From NCBI GenBank assembly GCA_905178155.1, contig CAJINV010000008.1, positions 620,001 through 684,000 on the forward strand: a DNA stretch of 64,000 nucleotides, in the 5' to 3' direction. This DNA comes from Amoebophrya sp. A120 (Eukaryota; Sar; Dinophyceae; Syndiniales; Amoebophryaceae). Shown in pieces: positions 58,018 through 64,000 of the stretch. The position numbers and the translations under genes are program-made. Each line of letters opens with the position of its first letter. The stretch's first letter is position 1. Under the pieces are notes generated by a model that did not search any database, was not told the DNA's origin, and worked only from the letters and a program-made list of their open reading frames with translations.

Positions 58018-59565
58018 TCACTCACTCAGCTCCATAACGTGCCACCCGGTCCAGGACCCCTGCGCAGGTACGACTGCATCCTGTTCGACCAAACCGGGCT
58101 CCACGCACAGGTACCGCAGTTCGTCCTTTTCTGCCATATCCTTCGGGATTTTGTCCGGAGCGGAAGAACCAATGTTCCACACTATCCTGAGTAAAAACGT
58201 ACCCACACCATAGTCAAGATGGGGAATCGGCTAGACAAATCCACAAGTTTTGGCTGTTTTGCATGACAAATTTGGACTCGTATTGTAGTGCTGTTTGAGC
58301 TAGCTCAGGAGCATCACAGATCTAGCATACCATGCTGATTGGAGCATGGCAAATTGCAAAACACGACTATAAAATGCTTCTCATGGGGCTCCGCATGAGA
58401 AACATTTTAAGCATGCAGATTTGCATGACAACTATGGTGTGGGAACGTTTTTACAAATGATACACACGACCGAGTCTGGAATGGATTTCGACGTGTAGAG
58501 CGTGATATCAACTGTAAAAATGTCTGGGTCTGGAAGAATCCAACTTGTCATGCTGGTTTTGGATTCTAAAAAAATCTGTATTGCATGAGCAGCGAAGAGA
58601 GTCCAAGTTTTGCTCCACGGAAAGAGTATTTGCCATGCGGTATAGGCATCAGGAAGCCCTCACAAAATCTGTGATGCTAGGGCATGCATCACAGACATCA
58701 CGAGTCATGCAAAATGTGCATGACAAACCTGGCAATCTTCCAGACCCAGACATTTTTACATTTGATACGTGAGCACTTCAGGCGTCGAAAAGGGTTCAAA
58801 CCGCATCACGCACGGGTTCGCGTGCGTTTGAATCGTCGTCTTGTCCTCCAGCAAGCTCTTGGGGTCGAGGGCGGCGGCCGAGTCTTGCATGTCTGCGACG
58901 TCTTTTTCTGCTTTCGGAACAAAAAACATGCGCTCCACCTCCTGCTTGCCGTCCACTTTCACGACGTCGTCCTCGTTTTCCCATTGCTTTCCCAGTTCCC
59001 GGGTGCTCTTGAAGCACTTGAACCCGGAAACTTCGACGTCAGTTTTCGCCTCGTCCTTCGCGAAGTAGGTGTGCAGACAGCCGGAAAAGGGCAGCGGTTC
59101 CGGTGCCGCATTCTCCACCGCAAGGTGCAGCCCCAGTGTGTTTTTGGTCAGGAGGAACGTGATCAAAAGGGTGACCTTGTTCTCAGCAGTCACATCGGTC
59201 TTGTCGGTGCCGTTTACAAAGCATCGGTTAAACGTCGTCGTGTACTTTAATTGCGCAAGAGACGCGTCTTTGTCGGCCTCGGTTTTTCCACCGGCTACGG
59301 GAACGACTTCCCAATCCGTTGCGGTGCGCACAAAGCCGTGTTTTCCGATCTTCGGATTCTTGCCGGCGAAGGCAGGCCAGCAGATGGGGATACCGCCACG
59401 GAGAGCGGTTTTCCCCTCGGCGAAAGTCGCAAGTTCAGACATGTAAAGCAATTCCCTCCCGGATGCAGACTTCCAGGATAGCACGTGCGCACCATGAACT
59501 GCGATTTTGCAAGTCGCGCCCTCGCAACTCAACGTTATGATTTGCCCTTCGTCGACGGGCGCCAT
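58018..59565 (-). CDS. Hexose-6-phosphate mutarotase-like protein (aldose 1-epimerase family)
   Basis: Family interconverts alpha and beta anomers of glucose 6-phosphate. 331 aa; ATG at 59565 (MAPVDEGQIITL). Exons: 58773-59565, a mini-exon of about 38 nt between two introners, and 58018-58177. Family blocks: GAHVLSWKSASGRELLYMS, ALRGGIPICWPAFAG, KHGFVRTATDWEVV, the catalytic His region GCLHTYFA, the end VVWNIGSSAPDKIPKDM with the conserved W-N, and LCVEPGLVEQDAVVPAQGSW with the catalytic Glu. Removing each introner plus one TSD copy gives VLTLYTSKSIPDSVVWNIG, a perfect family match; GT-AG at the second element would instead insert a Leu between V and W. No targeting peptide, so probably cytosolic. 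Confidence 0.9.
58183..58462. mobile_element. Introner, family B, in the mutarotase gene (280 bp)
   Basis: Ends TATCCTGAGTAAAAACGTAC and AACGTTTTTACAAATGATA. The exact 5-bp duplication is CACAC (58178-58182 and 58463-58467). The right terminus has diverged from the CTCAGGATA of its relatives to AAATGATA, resembling family A. Only 43 bp separate it from the next element. Confidence 0.92.
58506..58767. mobile_element. Introner, family A, in the mutarotase gene (262 bp)
   Basis: Ends TATCAACTGTAAAAATGTCT and its complement. The exact 5-bp duplication is CGTGA (58501-58505 and 58768-58772). Its interior is close to the PRP16 copy at 2094-2356 but in the same plus-strand orientation. In gene orientation the left edge offers GT but the right edge reads GATATCACG, with no AG. 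Confidence 0.94.
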
Positions 59566-59854
59566 TTTTAGAATTCTTTTTCTGAGAGGTACTACAGATT
59601 CCACCACGCCAATAGAGAAGTGACGTTTGATAGACACTAGTCAAGATGCACTCTCAATTCCACAATTTTTTCGAAGAACGACGTCATAACAGTATGGCGA
59701 ACAAAGAACCTTCAACAGAGCAAGACTTCTGGGCCAGAAGGAGTGCGGAGAGCAGACACGATTTTTTTAAACTGCCGATATTGATGTCGCTGAATCATGT
59801 GGGGCTGTGTTACATGTTGAAGAAGTCGCTGTCGCGAGCCGCACTGCTTTGTTT

Positions 59855-60823
59855 TTAATCGTCCAAATCCAAATCATCGTCACTGTCCTGTCGCTTCCGC
59901 TGTATCTTCACATTGCGCGAATTGGCTGAAGAAGCGTCGAGCTCGTCCTGTTTTATCGGATTGGGTTTTAAATCAGACAAACTTCAGAAAAGCCCGAAAA
60001 ATGCACTTCTTCACACCTCGTGCCAGTGCGCTAAGTAAGTCGGGTGCGTAGTCAGTCCTATCGATTCTTCAATTGAGTCCACACTTTAGCAACAAAGCCA
60101 CTTTGGTTGCCAAGCGTTCAAAAACATTTCATCATAACGTCGTCAGGCGTCAAATGCAAACTTGCGAGTCAGTCCTATCGATTCTTCAAGTGAGTCTACA
60201 CTATGGCTTCGGTTGCCAAGCGTTTAAAAACATTTCATCATAACGTCGTCAGGCGTCAAATGCAAACTTGCGAGTCAGTCCTATCGATTCTTCAATTGAG
60301 TCTTCACTATGGCTTCGGTTGCCAAGCGTTCAAAAACATTTCATCCTTGCAAGGGATGCCCAATTCAGGCTTGATGTGATCACAGTCGCAGAAACAAAAA
60401 AAATGAAAAGCGAAAGTACGATCATCTTCACGAGCGTGTTGTCGTCCATTTTCGTGGAGAGTGCCCCGGCCTGCACTTTTCTGATAATTGCTTCTTCAAT
60501 CGCATCCTGCTTCTCCTTTTTTACGAGGCCTATCCTAGATAGCCTCTCCAGGGCCTCCGGCTCCAAAAGCTGTCGAATGATCATCTTCTTCTGGTTCTCT
60601 CGCGCTTCCTGCTGCTCTCGCTGCGCTTTCATAGCCTGTTTTTCAGATAGGAGATTATTTTGATTTGTAGGGTGAGTAAGAACGCGGCACTTCAAAATAC
60701 TTCATCATCTGCAGCACTGTTCTCGTATGCAAAAGCTGAATAAGTAGGTACCTCCATCTGCTGTTCCTGGCTGTGCTGCATTTGCGCAGCCTGCTTGGCA
60801 TGTGCCTCTTCTCTTGCGTCCAT
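59855..60823 (-). CDS. PDCD5: PDCD5/TFAR19-family DNA-binding protein
   Basis: Small conserved helical-bundle protein, in archaea and eukaryotes. 126 aa from exons 60752-60823, 60420-60635 and 59855-59947, all joined in phase by GT-AG introns. Exon 1: MDAREEAHAKQAAQMQHSQEQQME. Exon 2: KKMIIRQLLEPEALERLSRIGLVKKEKQDAIEE, then AGALSTKMDDNTLVKMI, which align with the PDCD5 core (LDQSARARLSNLALVKPEK). Exon 3: the typical basic-then-acidic tail VKIQRKRQDSDDDLDLDD. Intron 2 (59948-60419) carries three tandem repeat units. In animals it is linked to apoptosis and chaperonin binding; here only the conserved core can be claimed. Confidence 0.92.
60051..60347. repeat. Three tandem units (about 116, 105 and 75 bp) in PDCD5 intron 2
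   Basis: Units begin GTCAGTCCTATCGATTCTTC at 60051, 60168 and 60273, and share GGTTGCCAAGCGTT and AAAACATTTCATC. The second lost about 11 bp; the third is cut short after ACATTTCATC. The flanks in the intron are unique. Confidence 0.93.
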
Positions 60824-61610
60824 TTTCGATTCGAAATACGAGGGCGTTTAATCCAAGCGTTAATGCGCAACGCGGCTCCTTTCTACCGGCTACAGAGGTT
60901 TCTATTTCTGGAGACGACGACAAGTCTATAATTACTGGCTCTACAGTGCTGCTACTTATCTATTATTCTTCTTTGACAATTCTACCACGCCCGTTGCTAT
61001 GCTCCCCGAACCTGTGTGCTACCTGGAAGGACGACGACGAGGCGTGTGGAGCGTCACAACAAAAGAGTCCGATTTATCCAGCACAGCATCAGCGTTCCGA
61101 CGAATCTAGTGATTTGTGTTCCCTGGATTTGCGATCTTGGGAATTTCTCACCGAAAAAAGGACCTGCCGGATCCGGTGGACGATTTCTATTTTCCACAGA
61201 CGTGTTCTCTCACCTGATGGCTGATCTCCATTTAAAGCCTTCTCGCTCGCGGTGACAAACTAAAGGACGCCTCCAGATACTTTCACACCGGACATGAAAA
61301 TTTCACACTGGAGCGGACATGAAAATTTTACACGCCTCCGGATACTTTCACACTGGAGCGGACTCTGCACTGGACATGAAAATTTCCGAACAAAACCTCC
61401 GGGCAGCGCGTGGAATCTTATGCGCAGCAACGAGCAGGGCTCGCACTTGAAAGCTTTTTTCTGAGGACGTTTTAGCTGAAAAAAACCGATTTAAGTTTTG
61501 TCTCGTGGTTTCGTTAGTTGTGAATCAGTCTTTTCCAACGTTGTGTTTTCTTACACACAAGAACCTCTGATAGCGTAGTCGACAAGAGTTACGTAGTGCA
61601 AGATGCGCAC
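60824..61610. other. Intergenic with short direct repeats
   Basis: 787 bp between PDCD5 and ubiquitin-eL40. At 61266-61390 several phrases repeat irregularly: CGCCTCC(A/G)GATACTTTCACA, ACTGGAGCGGACATGAAAATTT and a near copy. No gene seen. Confidence 0.6.
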
Positions 61611-62740
<1,130 letters not shown>

Positions 62741-63890
62741 TCATTTCATGGACATCAGATCCAACATGGATATCAGATGTCGCACGAGGCCGATCCTGCC
62801 CTGCTTCCCCTCGTTCTCCCAACGATGCGCGGCAGTCAGCAGGTGCGTCGGATCTATCTTGGTCAGCTCTCCCAGTAGCTTGTACAGCGACAATGCGGCG
62901 TTCCATCTCAAACACTCCTCGCTTTGCTGCATGACACGCATCACCGGTTCTGAGCTAAACTCGAAACGCTTCGCACCTCTTGGTGCCCCGGAAACGGGCT
63001 CACCTGTGAAAAACAAAATCAACCCTTTGCTCGCTTCTTTTGGCCGCGAGTAACTGTCTAACATATGAAAAACAAAATCAAAAAATTGTTGGGTTGTCAT
63101 CCGCTGCGCCGATAAATCTTCTGCGAAAGGTGTGCTGAAGATGTCGTAATTATCAAAATCCTGCTTATGGTACAAAACGTTTTCTCCCTTACCCTTTGCC
63201 GCGCCGAGACGTACGACTCCAATCGCTTCTCTTTCCTCTTCGGCGATCCAACCGATGGGAATGGGATCTGCATTCATGCTGCCGTCCCCTAAAACGCTGC
63301 TCTCCGCCATCACAACCTCCATCGCCGCTTTTGGTTTTTGCTCGCCGTCGTGGCTCGATACAATGGGCGTCAATGGGTGGTTTGGCTGCGGTGGCAGGGA
63401 CAGGTTGAGGTCCATGAGCTGCAATACACTGTCGGAGACGAGCGGGAAAAACAGCTCGCCGTTGTTCATCTGCACGATTCTCGGGTCCAAATCCGAAAAG
63501 TGCGGGGCCTCCATGAGCAAAATCCTCCGTGCCGCGTCGTCGTACAGCTGCGACTGCAGCGATTTGGTCTGAATCAGGTGTCCCGGCGTCTGCAGGAAGA
63601 GCCGCAGAATCTCGCTGGAGAACAGTAGCAGCTGTGGTGGCGTCGGCCGGACAAACAGCGGCTGCAGCGTCGGGGTGTGCTTCGTTTTCAACAGGGTTCG
63701 GATCTGCGCAAAAATGTCGCGGACCTCCCAAAGCGGGTGGTCTTGCGTGGCGGAAACGACCAATAGATTGCTCTTGCTCCCGGTTCGGGGTACGACGTTG
63801 TACTCCTTCGCGTCAGACGGGCTCACGTTCGACTTAGTTGTATTTTGCTGCTGCTTGGACGTCGGTGCTGTTCCGCTGGTTGTGTATTAA
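62741..63890 (-). CDS. Unknown protein (5' end not resolved)
   Basis: An open frame of up to about 380 codons ends at 62741. It is mostly soluble and helical in character, with blocks DHPLWEVRDIFAQIRTLLKTK, LLLFSSEILRLFLQTPGHLIQT, DLDPRIVQMNNGELFFPLVS, IPIGWIAEEEREAIG and ECLRWNAALSLYKLLGELTKI, ending LISMLDLMSMK. A GT-AG pair (63004-63192, 189 bp) lies in frame without stops, so it is either an intron or coding; splice-site quality (GTAAGG, TTTTTCACAG) favours an intron, joining AAKG to EPVSG. No ATG is found before the frame closes near 63888, so a first exon probably lies further right, perhaps outside the window. Family not recognised. Confidence 0.65.
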
Positions 63891-64000
63891 AAGGAAAAAT
63901 CCCCCCTCCCCATATCGAAAAGGTATGTTTCCGGAAATTTGTGTTGCTGATTTGAGCCTTAATTCCAAATGATATCCGTAGGCCTCGTTGGGGGTCCCTC

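Overview
The window is nuclear DNA from a eukaryote with short introns, most likely an alveolate. A syndinian dinoflagellate of the Amoebophrya type fits best. That placement is inference. It rests on three things: all 24 gene models lie on the minus strand (a one-way gene cluster, as in dinoflagellates); genes are compact; and coding sequences are interrupted by transposon-like introns (introner elements) with terminal inverted repeats (TIRs) and target-site duplications (TSDs), which I recall being reported from Amoebophrya genomes.

Layout, left to right (all genes minus strand): PRP16/DHX38 spliceosomal helicase (5' part, runs off the left edge), a small unknown protein, a RanBP2 zinc-finger SR protein, an Obg GTPase, an aldehyde dehydrogenase, a small membrane protein, a C-terminal-motor kinesin, a small Cys-rich ORF, a jacalin-like/RING protein, a glycoside hydrolase on a Ser-Pro stalk with a membrane anchor, NOP58, a predicted N-myristoylated protein, a LAMTOR2-like roadblock protein, succinate dehydrogenase flavoprotein (SDHA), an unknown probable mitochondrial membrane protein, malate synthase G, an ASCH-like protein, a predicted secreted protein, an RCC1-repeat protein, ribosomal protein eL43, a hexose-6-phosphate mutarotase-like protein, PDCD5, ubiquitin-eL40, and an unknown protein at the right edge.

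The main discovery is a set of ten clear introners plus one decayed one, in seven genes. Each starts TAT, ends ATA (the decayed copy has diverged at its right end), carries inverted terminal repeats, is 209-306 bp long, and is flanked by a 5-bp direct duplication of coding sequence. At least four families can be told apart by their ends. In every case, removing the element plus one TSD copy restores the reading frame and, where the protein family is conserved, the expected residues. Five of the eleven cannot be GT-AG introns at the element boundary. SDHA also has a nearby partial duplicate of the same exon that lacks the element and carries only one TSD copy: a natural empty site.

A second repeat system lies inside ordinary long introns. 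A composite of about 0.6 kb occurs once in malate synthase and once in the RCC1 gene, where parts of it are amplified into an array with a period of about 157 bp. Metabolically, SDHA and malate synthase point to mitochondrial respiration plus a glyoxylate-type reaction. PRP16 and NOP58 are core RNA-processing factors. Exon coordinates given here were deduced by eye from reading frames and family conservation, not from transcripts.
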